Positions 43,094-51,457 of a DNA stretch of 64,000 nt are shown here, one piece after another. The position numbers were made by a program, and so were the translations under genes. The notes under the pieces were generated by a model that saw nothing but the letters and a program-made list of their open reading frames with translations, searched no databases and was not told where the DNA came from. The stretch is from Leifsonia sp. 466MF (GTDB lineage: Bacteria; Actinomycetota; Actinomycetes; Actinomycetales; Microbacteriaceae), in assembly GCF_900100265.1 (NCBI RefSeq), contig NZ_LT629696.1:2976001-3040000 (forward strand), written 5' to 3'. Every line of letters starts with the position of its first letter. Position 1 is the first letter of the stretch.

Positions 43094-44836
43094 TCAGCCG
43101 GCGCAGACGGCGAGGAGGAACCAGCCGGAGTGCGGGATCCACTGCTCGGCCCACCGCCACTCCTCCCCGTCCGGCGCGTCGGCGGGGAGGAAGGCGACGC
43201 CTTCCTCGTCCGTCCAGCCGGAGGTGATGCCGTTGACGATGCCTCCCGGGGTGTTCTGATACACCGCGGAGTACTCCACTCCGTTCCTCCCGCGGCCCTG
43301 GAGCATGCACGAGTCGAACGGGTTGAGGCCGCCGACCCAGGCGATCACGTCGGCATTCAGCCGGCGGAGGCGGGCCCGGAGCCGCTCGTCGATCTGCGGC
43401 AGACGCGCCGCCACGGCTGCGGCATAGGCGAAGGACGCGAGCCCGGCGTTCTCGCCCTGCCACCAGTACCCGGTCTCGTTCTCGTGCGGGAAGAAGAACG
43501 CGTCGCGCGGTTCCGCTCCGATGGGCTGGACGCGCTGCCGCGGGTAGCCGAACGGATTGGGCACGGCATCCGTGCGCCGCAGCACTCCCGTGAGGATGGC
43601 GAGCGCGGTGCGTTCCGCGGCGTCGGCTGCGGCCGCGTCCGTGTCCGTGCCCGCTGCCGAGCCCTGCCTGAGCACCTCGGCCCAGCGCAGCAGTGCCACA
43701 ACGGGCAGGCCGGCCTCGGCCGCATGGAAGTAGGGCCGCCCCTCCACGTCGCCCACCAGCCATGCCCCGGTCTCGCCGTCGCGAAGTCGCTGTGCGATGG
43801 ACTCTGCGCGGCGCGCCCCCGCCGCAGCGAATGCCTGTCGTTCCACCCCGGTACCGCCGGTGGCTGCCAGCAGTTCCGCGGCGGCGAGCAGCGCGCAATA
43901 GTCGTCGATGATCGACTCCTCGCCGTCGAAGAGATAGTCGCGGTTGTGCTGCTCCAGATGCTCGAAGCCGCGCACCGCCGCGGCGAAGTACTCCTCGCGA
44001 CGGAAATCGCCCTCGTCGTCGGCGCACGAGGCGAGAGCGAGCGCGGCGATCGCGAGGCCCCCTCCCTGGCGGTACGCCGCCTGCCACCGCTGGGTGCGGA
44101 CGCTGTCCTGGAGCGGCGCCGTGATCACGCGCTCCTCCAGCCGCTTCGTCAGCGCGTCGAAGACGGCCGTGTAGAAGAAGCCGCTCGGATCCTGGAAGCG
44201 CACCAGGAAGTCGGCGCCGAACAGGCCTTCGTCATGGAGCCGCGGATACTGACTCGTCCGGAAGCCCGGATGCGCCGTGCGCAGCTCCCGGCCCGCGGTC
44301 AGCAGTGCCCAGGCACAGAGCGGGATCTGCTGCGGACTCATCATCCGGGTGTAGGTGAGATGGCTGAGGAACTTGCTGTAGTCACCGGATGCGTCGAGCC
44401 AGCCGCCGCGTGCATCCACCGTGCGGCCGGAGTCGTCGTCGTAGAAGCGCGCTGCGGCATCCTTGCGATCGATCTCCCCGCTCGACCGCTGCGCGCGGAA
44501 CATCGCCGTGATGTCGGACACGACGAGGCTCGGGATGCGGTCCTCCGCGATGACGAACGGCGCCGACGCGACCCCGCCCTCGCCGGTGTCGGCGACGAGC
44601 CGATAGCGACCGGGCGTCGTGATCGACGAGAAGTCCGCGCGGGCGTAGGGCCGTGCCGACCACCGGGAGACGCGCTGCGGTGAGTCGACGGCGACGGACA
44701 CGGTGTCGCTGTCGTCGAGTCGCTCGATCCGAAGGCGCGGAGCGACATCGAACCCGACGAGCACGGCGGCCTTCGGCGCTCCCGTGTCGTAGCCGAGATG
44801 GCTCACGAGGATCGCGGGTTGGTCGACCGTCTGCAT
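43094..44836 (-). CDS. Glycoside hydrolase family 9, cytoplasmic
   Basis: A 580-residue enzyme with an N-terminal Ig-like cellulase domain (about 1-100) and a GH9 (alpha/alpha)6 catalytic domain. The catalytic Asp region is DARGGWLDASGDYSKF (about 141-156). AWVGGLNPFDSCM matches the family's GxNP segment, and the C-terminal EEWRWAEQWIPHSGW would hold the acid Glu. There is no signal peptide, so it acts on imported oligosaccharides, like cytoplasmic GH9 beta-glucosidases and exo-beta-glucosaminidases. ATG 44836 has GGAGG four nt upstream. TGGTAT repeats in its promoter link it to the family-5 transporter operon. Confidence 0.85.
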   Translation of the reverse strand: MQTVDQPAILVSHLGYDTGAPKAAVLVGFDVAPRLRIERLDDSDTVSVAVDSPQRVSRWSARPYARADFSSITTPGRYRLVADTGEGGVASAPFVIAEDRIPSLVVSDITAMFRAQRSSGEIDRKDAAARFYDDDSGRTVDARGGWLDASGDYSKFLSHLTYTRMMSPQQIPLCAWALLTAGRELRTAHPGFRTSQYPRLHDEGLFGADFLVRFQDPSGFFYTAVFDALTKRLEERVITAPLQDSVRTQRWQAAYRQGGGLAIAALALASCADDEGDFRREEYFAAAVRGFEHLEQHNRDYLFDGEESIIDDYCALLAAAELLAATGGTGVERQAFAAAGARRAESIAQRLRDGETGAWLVGDVEGRPYFHAAEAGLPVVALLRWAEVLRQGSAAGTDTDAAAADAAERTALAILTGVLRRTDAVPNPFGYPRQRVQPIGAEPRDAFFFPHENETGYWWQGENAGLASFAYAAAVAARLPQIDERLRARLRRLNADVIAWVGGLNPFDSCMLQGRGRNGVEYSAVYQNTPGGIVNGITSGWTDEEGVAFLPADAPDGEEWRWAEQWIPHSGWFLLAVCAG

Positions 44837-44851
44837 GCTGCCTCCATGTGC

Positions 44852-44900
44852 ATACCAAGGAGTACCACACGATACCAGGGCGATCCTCCAGCGCTGGTAT
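44852..44900 (-). promoter_or_regulatory. TGGTAT direct repeats with 10-bp period upstream of GH9
   Basis: On the minus strand TGGTAT (44872-44877), TGGTAC (44862-44867) and TGGTAT (44852-44857) follow one another at exactly 10-bp intervals. An inverted copy, ATACCA on this strand, lies at 44895-44900, giving CTGGTAT/ATACCAG arms around 15 bp. TGGTATCG is shared with the promoter at 40464-40471. A GntR-type regulator is the likely ligand. Confidence 0.6.
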
Positions 44901-44909
44901 GCGGGCGCG

Positions 44910-46301
44910 TCAGCGACGCACGAGTCGCGAGCCGACGACCCACGCGAGGCCGCAGAGCACCGCTGTCACCGCGAACGCCCCGACGAACGGAACGCCGCCG
45001 CCGAGGCCGCGAAGGGCCGCGAAGACGACCGCCGTCGCAGCCAGCGCGACCGCGGAGCCGGTGGAGTCGGCGATCGTCAGGGCGGAACTGTTGAAACCCT
45101 GGTCGGCGGTCGTCGAGTAGTGCAGCGTGAGGACGCCGAGGCGCGGGTACACGAAACCCATGCCGGCGCCGGCGAACGCCCAGCCGACGACCACGACCCA
45201 CGGATCGAGGTGCCAGGCAGCCGTGGCGATGAGCGACGCGAGGGCGATGGTCAGCCCGGTGGCGCCGAGGCGTGCGGCCAGACGGTTGCCGATGCCGGGG
45301 AAGCGGCCCTGCGCCCACGAGGCCGCCGACCAGCTGAGGCCGGCCGCGGTGAGAGCGAGGCCGGCGATGGCGGCGGAGAGCCCGTACTCGGTCACCATCA
45401 TGAGCGGTACGTAGACCTCGGAAGCGAAGAAGGTTGCGGCGACGATGGCACGCATCAGGATGACGCTCGGCAGACCGCGACGCGCGACCAGCGTCCCCCG
45501 CGGCACCAGCGGACGGATCGCGACAGCCGCGACCGCCACGGCGAGCACCGGCACGATCCACTGGATCGGGCCGGACGCCTCGGCGCCGAGAGTGAGGGCG
45601 AGCACCGCCACGGCGAGCAGCAGGGACCACAGGATGCGCCCGACCGGGAAGGACCCCGGCTCATCGGGAGCCCGGCGCACGCCGCGCATCACCGGAACCA
45701 CCATCAGCATGGCGAGGGCGGTCAGCGCGACGACGCCCAGGAACACCCAGCGCCAGCCGACGGTCTCGCTCAGCACGCCCGCGATGAACGGACCGATCAG
45801 CGACGGGATGACCCACGCCGCGGCGAAGCCGGCGAAGATCCGGGGATGCAGTCGCGGCGGATACACCCGGGCCACGATGACGTACAGCACGACGGTGAGC
45901 GCTCCGCCGCCGAGACCGTGCACGAGGCGCCCGGTGACGAACACCCCCATCGTCGGGGCCAGTCCCGCGGTGAGGAGACCGGCCGCGAAGAGGACGACGG
46001 AGGCGATCAACGCCGACCGGGGATTGCCGCGGTCGGTCCACGCGCCGGCGGTCACCATCCCGACGACGCCGACCGCGAGGGGACCGGCGAAGGCGAACGC
46101 ATAGAGCGAGGCGCCGTCGAGCTCGCGGCTGACGGTGGGCATGATCGTGGTCACGGCGAGGGCCTCGAAGGCCGCGAGCGTGATCAGGAGGCACATCCCG
46201 ATGCTCGTCCAGCGGAACGGTGCGCTCAGCACGCCGCCGGCCGGCGCGACATCGGGGGTGGCGGGGGCCGCGGTCTCCGAATCCAGGTCGCGCGAGCTCA
46301 T
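44910..46301 (-). CDS. MFS transporter, drug-efflux type
   Basis: A 463-residue major facilitator with about 14 hydrophobic segments. The first is LLITLAAFEALAVTTIMPTV, followed by the loop signature GAWTDRGNPRSAL, which replaces the usual GRxxGRR with a reduced form. Such proteins usually export small toxic molecules. It is the last of three minus-strand genes after an APC permease and a LacI regulator; a -10 box seven nt before ATG 46301 suggests it also has its own leaderless message. Confidence 0.83.
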   Translation of the reverse strand: MSSRDLDSETAAPATPDVAPAGGVLSAPFRWTSIGMCLLITLAAFEALAVTTIMPTVSRELDGASLYAFAFAGPLAVGVVGMVTAGAWTDRGNPRSALIASVVLFAAGLLTAGLAPTMGVFVTGRLVHGLGGGALTVVLYVIVARVYPPRLHPRIFAGFAAAWVIPSLIGPFIAGVLSETVGWRWVFLGVVALTALAMLMVVPVMRGVRRAPDEPGSFPVGRILWSLLLAVAVLALTLGAEASGPIQWIVPVLAVAVAAVAIRPLVPRGTLVARRGLPSVILMRAIVAATFFASEVYVPLMMVTEYGLSAAIAGLALTAAGLSWSAASWAQGRFPGIGNRLAARLGATGLTIALASLIATAAWHLDPWVVVVGWAFAGAGMGFVYPRLGVLTLHYSTTADQGFNSSALTIADSTGSAVALAATAVVFAALRGLGGGVPFVGAFAVTAVLCGLAWVVGSRLVRR

Positions 46302-46308
46302 GGGCTCC

Positions 46309-46314
46309 AGCCTA
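46309..46314 (-). promoter_or_regulatory. -10 box of a leaderless MFS gene transcript
   Basis: TAGGCT on the minus strand ends seven nt before ATG 46301. No ribosome site precedes the ATG apart from GGAG, which lies only 3 nt away. Confidence 0.45.
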
Positions 46315-46330
46315 GGCCGAGCCGCCGACG

Positions 46331-46356
46331 CCGGTCGGGGCCGGTCGGGGCCGGTC
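46331..46356. repeat. Short 10-bp tandem repeat
   Basis: CCGGTCGGGG occurs twice in tandem (46331-46350), followed by a partial copy CCGGTC. It lies between the LacI and MFS genes and has no obvious function. Confidence 0.6.
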
Positions 46357-46382
46357 CCGAGCGCCCGGGTCGGCCGGTGGCG

Positions 46383-47402
46383 TCAGCCGACGGAGACGGG
46401 AGGAGCGGTGGAGGCGCGGACCACGAGGTCGGGCCGCAGCGTCACCGGCGTCGGCTCCGTCCCGCCCTCGATCTCGGTCACCAGGTTCTCGACACTCCGC
46501 CGGCCGAGCTGGGTGAAGTCCTGCAGCACGGTCGTGAGCGGCGGCCAGTAGTGAGCGGCTTCGGCGATGTCGTCGAAGCCGACGACGCTCACGTCTTCGG
46601 GGATCCGCCGACCCAGTTCGTGCGCCGCGTGATAGACGCCGAGCGCCATCTGGTCGTTGGAGGTGAACACCGCCGTCACCTCCGGATCGCCGAGCACCTC
46701 GCGCCCGAGGCGGTAGCCGGACTCCGCGGTCCAGTCGCCTTCCGGCGCCGGCATCGGAGTCAGGCCGGCGGCGGCGAGCTCCGACCGGTAGCCGTGGACG
46801 CGGGCCTGCGCCTCGAACCATTCGAGCGGCCCCGACAGGTGGACGATCCGCCGGTGGCCGAGGTCGATCAGATGCCGGGTCGCGGCCCGGGCGCCGGCCA
46901 CCTGGTCGACGGTGAGCTCGCGCTGGACCGACGCCGGACCGCCCAGCAGGGTGACGTACGGGACGTCGAGGCGTGCCGTCTCGAGCCGCTGGAGCACGAC
47001 CTCCTGCGGCGCGATGACGATGAGCCCTTCGACCGATTGCGCGAGCAGGTGGTCGAGGCCGGCGGCGATCGACTCCGGCTCGAGGTCGGCGAGTTGGGCG
47101 ACGGCGATGAAGTAGCCGGCCGCGCGGCCCGCATCCTGGATGGCGTTGATGCTCGACACCGGCCCGTAGAGCGCCGCGGCGGACGTCGAGAGGATGCCGA
47201 TGGTGCGCGATCGGGCGGTGACCAGCGCCCGGGCGGCGCGATTGGGCCGGTAGTGCAGCTGGTCCATGGCGACCAGCACCCGCTGCCGCGTCGACTCCCG
47301 GATGCTCGGATGACCGTTGATCACGCGCGAGACCGTCTGGTGCGAGACGCCGGCGAGGGCGGCGACATCCCGCATGCTGGAGGCCCGCTGATGCTCGGTC
47401 AC
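46383..47402 (-). CDS. LacI-family transcriptional regulator
   Basis: A 339-residue repressor. DNA-binding helix MRDVAALAGVSHQTVSRVING, hinge YRPNRAARALVTARSRTIG, and sensor-domain end VSVVGFDDIAEAAHYWPPLTTV. The His-Gln-Thr recognition start and the AAHYWPPLTTV tail resemble regulators of beta-glucoside or galactoside genes. The start is GTG 47402 with GGGAGG upstream. It lies between an APC permease and an MFS exporter; neither is obviously a sugar carrier, so its target may be elsewhere, for instance the operator at 61427. Confidence 0.88.
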   Translation of the reverse strand: MTEHQRASSMRDVAALAGVSHQTVSRVINGHPSIRESTRQRVLVAMDQLHYRPNRAARALVTARSRTIGILSTSAAALYGPVSSINAIQDAGRAAGYFIAVAQLADLEPESIAAGLDHLLAQSVEGLIVIAPQEVVLQRLETARLDVPYVTLLGGPASVQRELTVDQVAGARAATRHLIDLGHRRIVHLSGPLEWFEAQARVHGYRSELAAAGLTPMPAPEGDWTAESGYRLGREVLGDPEVTAVFTSNDQMALGVYHAAHELGRRIPEDVSVVGFDDIAEAAHYWPPLTTVLQDFTQLGRRSVENLVTEIEGGTEPTPVTLRPDLVVRASTAPPVSVG

Positions 47403-47455
47403 CGCGCCCCCTCCCGTGCGTCGCGACGCGCGCGGCGGCGCCGCGGCTGCCCCTA

Positions 47456-48823
47456 TTATGCGGGATCGGCTCCAGCAGGCCGCCCGGAACGCCGACGGCG
47501 CGAGCGCGAGAGGGCGCCGACCCCCAGCGCGACGACGGCCGCGACCGCGGGGAAGACCAGATGCCATCCGGCGAGCACGAGCAGCCCGGCCGCGAGCACG
47601 CACGAGATCAGCGCCATCCACCAGCCGAGCGAGCGCGCCGGGAGCAGGCGCAACGCCGACGCCACTCCCAGGCCGTAGACCGCGGCCGCGATGCTGGTGT
47701 GGACGAGGATGAACGGCTGGAGGTCGCCGCTCGCCAGCACGACGACCGAGTACAGAGCCATGACGACAGCCGACAGCAGCAGCCCGCGCCGGGCGACCGC
47801 GCCGTTCTCGACGCCCCGGCCGAACCATGCGGGGAGGTCGCCGTCGCGTCCCATGGCCGCGCCGAGCTTGCTGAAGGCCGCGAGGTAGGCGTTGAAGACG
47901 CCGGTCACGACGATGGCGGCGATCACGGCGACCACCACGCCTCCTCCGTCACCGGTCGCCACCCGGACGAGGTCGAGCAGCGGGACATCGCTCGTCGCCG
48001 CCTTCCCACCCAGCACCACGACCGTGACAGCCTGGATGGCGAGGTACGCGACCGAGACGATGACCAGCGCGAGCGCGGTCGCCCGCGGGATATCGCGCCG
48101 GGGGTTCCGGAACTCGCCGCCGATCCCGGCGACGGCCTCCCACCCGGCGAAGGCCCAGATGTAGAGGCTCATGGCCAGTCCGACGCCCGCCCACCCGTGC
48201 GGGAGCAGAGGCTCGAGGTTCTCTGGGCGCGCGTGCGGCGCCGCCGCCGCCAGCACGAAGATCAGCACCGCGACGAGCGCGCCCGATAGGACGAGTTGCA
48301 CCGAAGCGGCGAACCGCACGCCGAAGGCCGTCACGATGACCGGGATCACCATCAGCCCGATGGCGATCAGGGTCGTGCTGAGCGCGTCGCCCCCGATCAC
48401 CGCGACCACGTATCGGGCGGTCATCAGCGCCGCGATCGGCGCGCCGATGGGTGTGCCGAAGAAGAACCAGTACCCGATCACGCGGGCGGCGTCCGGACCG
48501 AACGCACGCCGCGCGAAGGTGGCGACGCCGCCCGCGTCGGGGTGCCGTCGCGCGAGCGCGGCGAAGGTGCTCGCCAGCGGTACCGAGATCAGGGCGAGCG
48601 CCGCGACGGCGAGGATCGCGCCGGGACCGGCGGCGGCCGCGGCGAGCGCCGGGAGCACGAGGATGCCCGTGCCGAGCACCGCCGCGATGTACAGCGCGGT
48701 GCCGCCGGCTACTCCCAGCCGCCCGTGCGGGGTCGCGGGCACCCGCGGATCGCTGAGCTCGGGCTCCGGACCGCCGGTGCGCGTCGTGCTGCGGTTCGTC
48801 GTCGAGGGCCCGCGTTCCGTCAT
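47456..48823 (-). CDS. APC-superfamily amino-acid permease
   Basis: A 455-residue transporter with about 12 helices. The GVAGGTALYIAAVLGTGILVLPALAA span is typical of the YjeH/cationic amino-acid group, and IWAFAGWEAVAGIGGEFRNP matches the conserved helix-6 segment. The reading frame continues upstream antisense to the neighbouring antiporter, but ATG 48823 gives the natural N-terminus; no good ribosome site is seen. The transported amino acid is unknown. Confidence 0.82.
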   Translation of the reverse strand: MTERGPSTTNRSTTRTGGPEPELSDPRVPATPHGRLGVAGGTALYIAAVLGTGILVLPALAAAAAGPGAILAVAALALISVPLASTFAALARRHPDAGGVATFARRAFGPDAARVIGYWFFFGTPIGAPIAALMTARYVVAVIGGDALSTTLIAIGLMVIPVIVTAFGVRFAASVQLVLSGALVAVLIFVLAAAAPHARPENLEPLLPHGWAGVGLAMSLYIWAFAGWEAVAGIGGEFRNPRRDIPRATALALVIVSVAYLAIQAVTVVVLGGKAATSDVPLLDLVRVATGDGGGVVVAVIAAIVVTGVFNAYLAAFSKLGAAMGRDGDLPAWFGRGVENGAVARRGLLLSAVVMALYSVVVLASGDLQPFILVHTSIAAAVYGLGVASALRLLPARSLGWWMALISCVLAAGLLVLAGWHLVFPAVAAVVALGVGALSRSRRRRSGRPAGADPA

Positions 48824-48928
48824 TTGCTCATGATGGCGCGGACCTCCGACATGCGGGTTGCACATCCACCCGCCGAGGGTTACGGCGCACCCGACACCGC
48901 GGGAGGATGTGCGGCAGAAGGAGGTCCA

Positions 48929-50515
48929 GTGCTCGGACTCGAACTGGTCGTCGTCATCGGCGTCACCACCCTGCTCACCAAGGTGATCGCGCGGAAGACG
49001 GGGATCGCCCAGCCGCTCCTCCTCGTCGGCATCGGCGTGCTGATCGGGTTCATCCCCCTGTTCCGCGACATCGAACTCGCGCCGGAGGTGGTGCTGTTCC
49101 TCTTCCTCCCGGCGATCCTCTACTGGGAGAGCCTGACCACCTCCCTGCGGGAGATCCGCTCCAACCTGCGCGGCATCGTCCTGATGAGCACGGGCCTCGT
49201 CGTCGTCACCGCCGCCGCAGTCGCGGTGCTGGCGCATGCGATGGGTCTGCCGTGGGGTGCGGCGTGGACGCTCGGCGCCGCGATCGCGCCCACCGACGCG
49301 ACGGCGATGACCTCGTTCACGCGCTCGCTCCCCCGCCGCAACGTCACGATCCTGCGCGCGGAGAGCCTGGTGAACGACGGGACGGCCCTCGTGCTGTGGT
49401 CCCTCGCGGTCGGGTTCACTGTCGGCGACACCGATGTCAGCGTCGGCGCCGTCACGCTGACCCTCCTCATCGCGTACGTCGGCGCAGCCGTCATCGGCGC
49501 CCTGGTCGCCTGGATCGCCATCCTCGCCCGCCGTCGGCTCCGGGATGCGATCACCCAGAACATCGCCATGCTGCTGACCCCGTTCGTGGCATACCTGCTG
49601 GCCGAGCTGGTGCATGCCTCCGGGGTGCTCGCCGTGGTGGTCGCCGGGCTGATCATCAGCCAGGCCGGTCCCCGCATCGGCGTGGCCGAGGGGCGGAGGC
49701 AGTCGGACGCCTTCTGGACCTTCACGACCTTCCTGCTCAACGCCAGCCTGTTCGTCCTCGTCGGCATCGAGCTGCCGCGCTCGACCATGGAACTGGCGGC
49801 GGTCGACGTCGGGATGGGACTGGTCGCGATCGCCGCCGTGACCGCCGTCATCGTCGCCGTCCGCTTCGCCTACCTCTTCGGCACGGTGTACCTGATCCGG
49901 CTCCTCGATCGGCGCCCGCAGCAGAAGAAGCGCCGGATGAGCGACCGCGCCCGCGTCGTGAGCGGGCTCTCCGGCTTCCGCGGCGCCGTCTCCCTCGCCG
50001 CCGCTCTCGCCGTGCCGACGACCTTGGAGAACGGCTCCCCGTTCCCCGGCCGCGACTTCATCGTGTTCGTCACCACCGGCGTGATCGTCGTGACGCTGGT
50101 CGGGCAGGGCCTCGTCCTCCCGGCGGTCGTCCGCTGGGCGCACCTTCCCTCCGACGAGTCGGTCGGGCACGAGCTGCGGCTTGCCGAGACGAGCGCGACC
50201 CGCGCGGCCCTCGACGAGCTGCCGCAGCTCGCCCAACGGCTCGGCGTCGACCCCGAGATCAGCGAGCGCATCCAGGGCGAGTTCGAGGAGCACCTCGAGC
50301 TGCTCGAGGTCGAGGACGAGTCGCGCGACGGCGAGGAGGCGGCGGAGCGGAGCCGGCAGGACACCGAGCTCCGGCTGGCGCTGCTGCACTGCAAACGCGA
50401 AGAGGTGGTCCGGCTGCGGGATGAGGGCGAGATCGACGACATCGTGCTGCGCGACATCCAGCGGCGGCTCGACGTGGAGGAGGTCCGGCTCACCGGGCGC
50501 GAACCCGGCGAGTGA
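48929..50515 (+). CDS. Na+/H+ antiporter, CPA1 family
   Basis: A 528-residue cation/proton antiporter with about 12-13 helices. Ion-binding motifs are AIAPTDATAM (Asp-Thr region) and SLVNDGTALVL (Asn-Asp of helix 5), the CPA1 signature. SGLSGFRGAVSLAAALA is the conserved Arg-containing helix. After residue 420 there is a soluble tail rich in Glu/Arg (RLAETSATRAALDE onward) likely to be helical and regulatory. The start is GTG 48929 with AAGGAGG five nt upstream. It is divergent from the APC gene. Confidence 0.9.
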   Translation: MLGLELVVVIGVTTLLTKVIARKTGIAQPLLLVGIGVLIGFIPLFRDIELAPEVVLFLFLPAILYWESLTTSLREIRSNLRGIVLMSTGLVVVTAAAVAVLAHAMGLPWGAAWTLGAAIAPTDATAMTSFTRSLPRRNVTILRAESLVNDGTALVLWSLAVGFTVGDTDVSVGAVTLTLLIAYVGAAVIGALVAWIAILARRRLRDAITQNIAMLLTPFVAYLLAELVHASGVLAVVVAGLIISQAGPRIGVAEGRRQSDAFWTFTTFLLNASLFVLVGIELPRSTMELAAVDVGMGLVAIAAVTAVIVAVRFAYLFGTVYLIRLLDRRPQQKKRRMSDRARVVSGLSGFRGAVSLAAALAVPTTLENGSPFPGRDFIVFVTTGVIVVTLVGQGLVLPAVVRWAHLPSDESVGHELRLAETSATRAALDELPQLAQRLGVDPEISERIQGEFEEHLELLEVEDESRDGEEAAERSRQDTELRLALLHCKREEVVRLRDEGEIDDIVLRDIQRRLDVEEVRLTGREPGE

Positions 50516-50610
50516 GCTGCGTCCCTGCCCGGCGGCCCTACCCGGGAGCCCGAGAGCCGTCTACCATCGCGCTCAGAGCATCCACGCGACAGCGATCCGG
50601 GAGGGACGCC

Positions 50611-50772
50611 ATGAGCGACGCCAAGGAGAACTGGCCGGAGACGCCCTCGGGCGAACCGGTCGACACCGACGCCATCGCCGAAGGGGGCGGGGAAGGACCG
50701 TACGACGCCGACGGTTTCGTCGAGCCGGAGCACGACGAGTTCGATCCGCTCGAGGACGACAGCGGCAACTGA
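50611..50772 (+). CDS. Small acidic protein, unknown
   Basis: A 53-residue very acidic protein (about 17 Asp/Glu) with no membrane segment or Cys. ATG 50611 has GGGAGGG five to six nt upstream, which is the main support for translation. The C-terminal EPEHDEFDPLEDDSGN is likely disordered. I do not recognise a family. Confidence 0.55.
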   Translation: MSDAKENWPETPSGEPVDTDAIAEGGGEGPYDADGFVEPEHDEFDPLEDDSGN

Positions 50773-50852
50773 TCGCCCGCACCTCTTGTCCCCCGGTCGT
50801 GTACCCCGCTAGGGTCGTGGTCAGACAGGCCGCCCGAGGGGAGGGGTGCAGC

Positions 50853-51059
50853 GTGACGACATTCGAATCACCGATCGGGAACGTTCCGAAGCCCGGTCAG
50901 GATGTGCATCTGGTGCGGTGGGTGCGCTCGGCGGACGGGTGGTCCAGCGAGACCCTGCTCTGCACGTACCTGGGATGCACATCCGACTCCTGGATCGTCG
51001 ACTCGCGCGGTGAGCAGGTCTCCCTCGCGCGCGACGAGTGGTCGCAGTTCGCGTTCTGA
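50853..51059 (+). CDS. Small conserved-type protein, unknown
   Basis: A 68-residue protein, VTTFESPIGN to DEWSQFAF, with a compact beta-rich look and two Cys (LCTYLGCTSD). GTG 50853 is preceded by a purine-rich GAGGGGAGGGG site, and TAGGGT at 50811-50816 is a possible -10. No family recognised. Confidence 0.55.
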   Translation: MTTFESPIGNVPKPGQDVHLVRWVRSADGWSSETLLCTYLGCTSDSWIVDSRGEQVSLARDEWSQFAF

Positions 51060-51090
51060 CGCGGCGAACCGGAGCGCACGGCACCGGGCG

Positions 51091-51360
51091 CTAGAGCCCC
51101 GCCTGCCCCGCGAGCACCTCGACGGCCACCCGCCAGTCGCGGGCGGGGATGCCCTCGCCGTCCTCCTCTTCGCCGGGAAGCCGGGCGACGAACGCCGGCC
51201 ACAGCTCGCCGGTGTCGTGGACCTCCTCGATCAGGCCGAGGTACTCGCAGCCGTAGTAGACCTCCCATGCCGCGGTCGCGGTGGGGCTGTACATGAGCGT
51301 CAGCGGCAGCGAGCCGTAGGTGTAGACGGCGTGCTGGTGGGCGAGCTCCTTCTCCGTCAT
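51091..51360 (-). CDS. Small protein, unknown
   Basis: An 89-residue soluble protein. It begins with a short helix (TEKELAHQHAVYTYG) and contains aromatic clusters (AAWEVYYGCEYLG) and an acidic loop (PGEEEDGEG). A -10 box TATTCT six nt before ATG 51360 points to a leaderless message and supports the gene. No family recognised. Confidence 0.6.
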   Translation of the reverse strand: MTEKELAHQHAVYTYGSLPLTLMYSPTATAAWEVYYGCEYLGLIEEVHDTGELWPAFVARLPGEEEDGEGIPARDWRVAVEVLAGQAGL

Positions 51361-51366
51361 GACCGC

Positions 51367-51372
51367 AGAATA
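51367..51372 (-). promoter_or_regulatory. -10 box of a leaderless small-protein transcript
   Basis: TATTCT on the minus strand is followed by GCGGTC and then ATG 51360, a six-nt gap. Confidence 0.55.
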
Positions 51373-51457
51373 GGCGCGATCCCCCGCGGGCGGAAGGCCG
51401 CGTGACAGCGCGTGAACACGCGCGCCATCACAGAGAGCGCCACCGGGCTCGGACGGG

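Noticed and set aside
44852..44900. CRISPR or microsatellite from the 10-bp TGGTAT repeats
   Set aside because: Only three 6-bp copies with differing intervening bases, located in a promoter; an operator explains them better.
44835..47678. 947-codon plus-strand frame opposite the MFS and LacI genes
   Set aside because: Arg/Gly/Asp-rich shadow of genes with clear membrane and DNA-binding domains.
47456..50389. 977-codon minus-strand frame running from the antiporter into the APC permease
   Set aside because: The first half is antisense to the CPA1 antiporter; only the part from ATG 48823 is a real permease.
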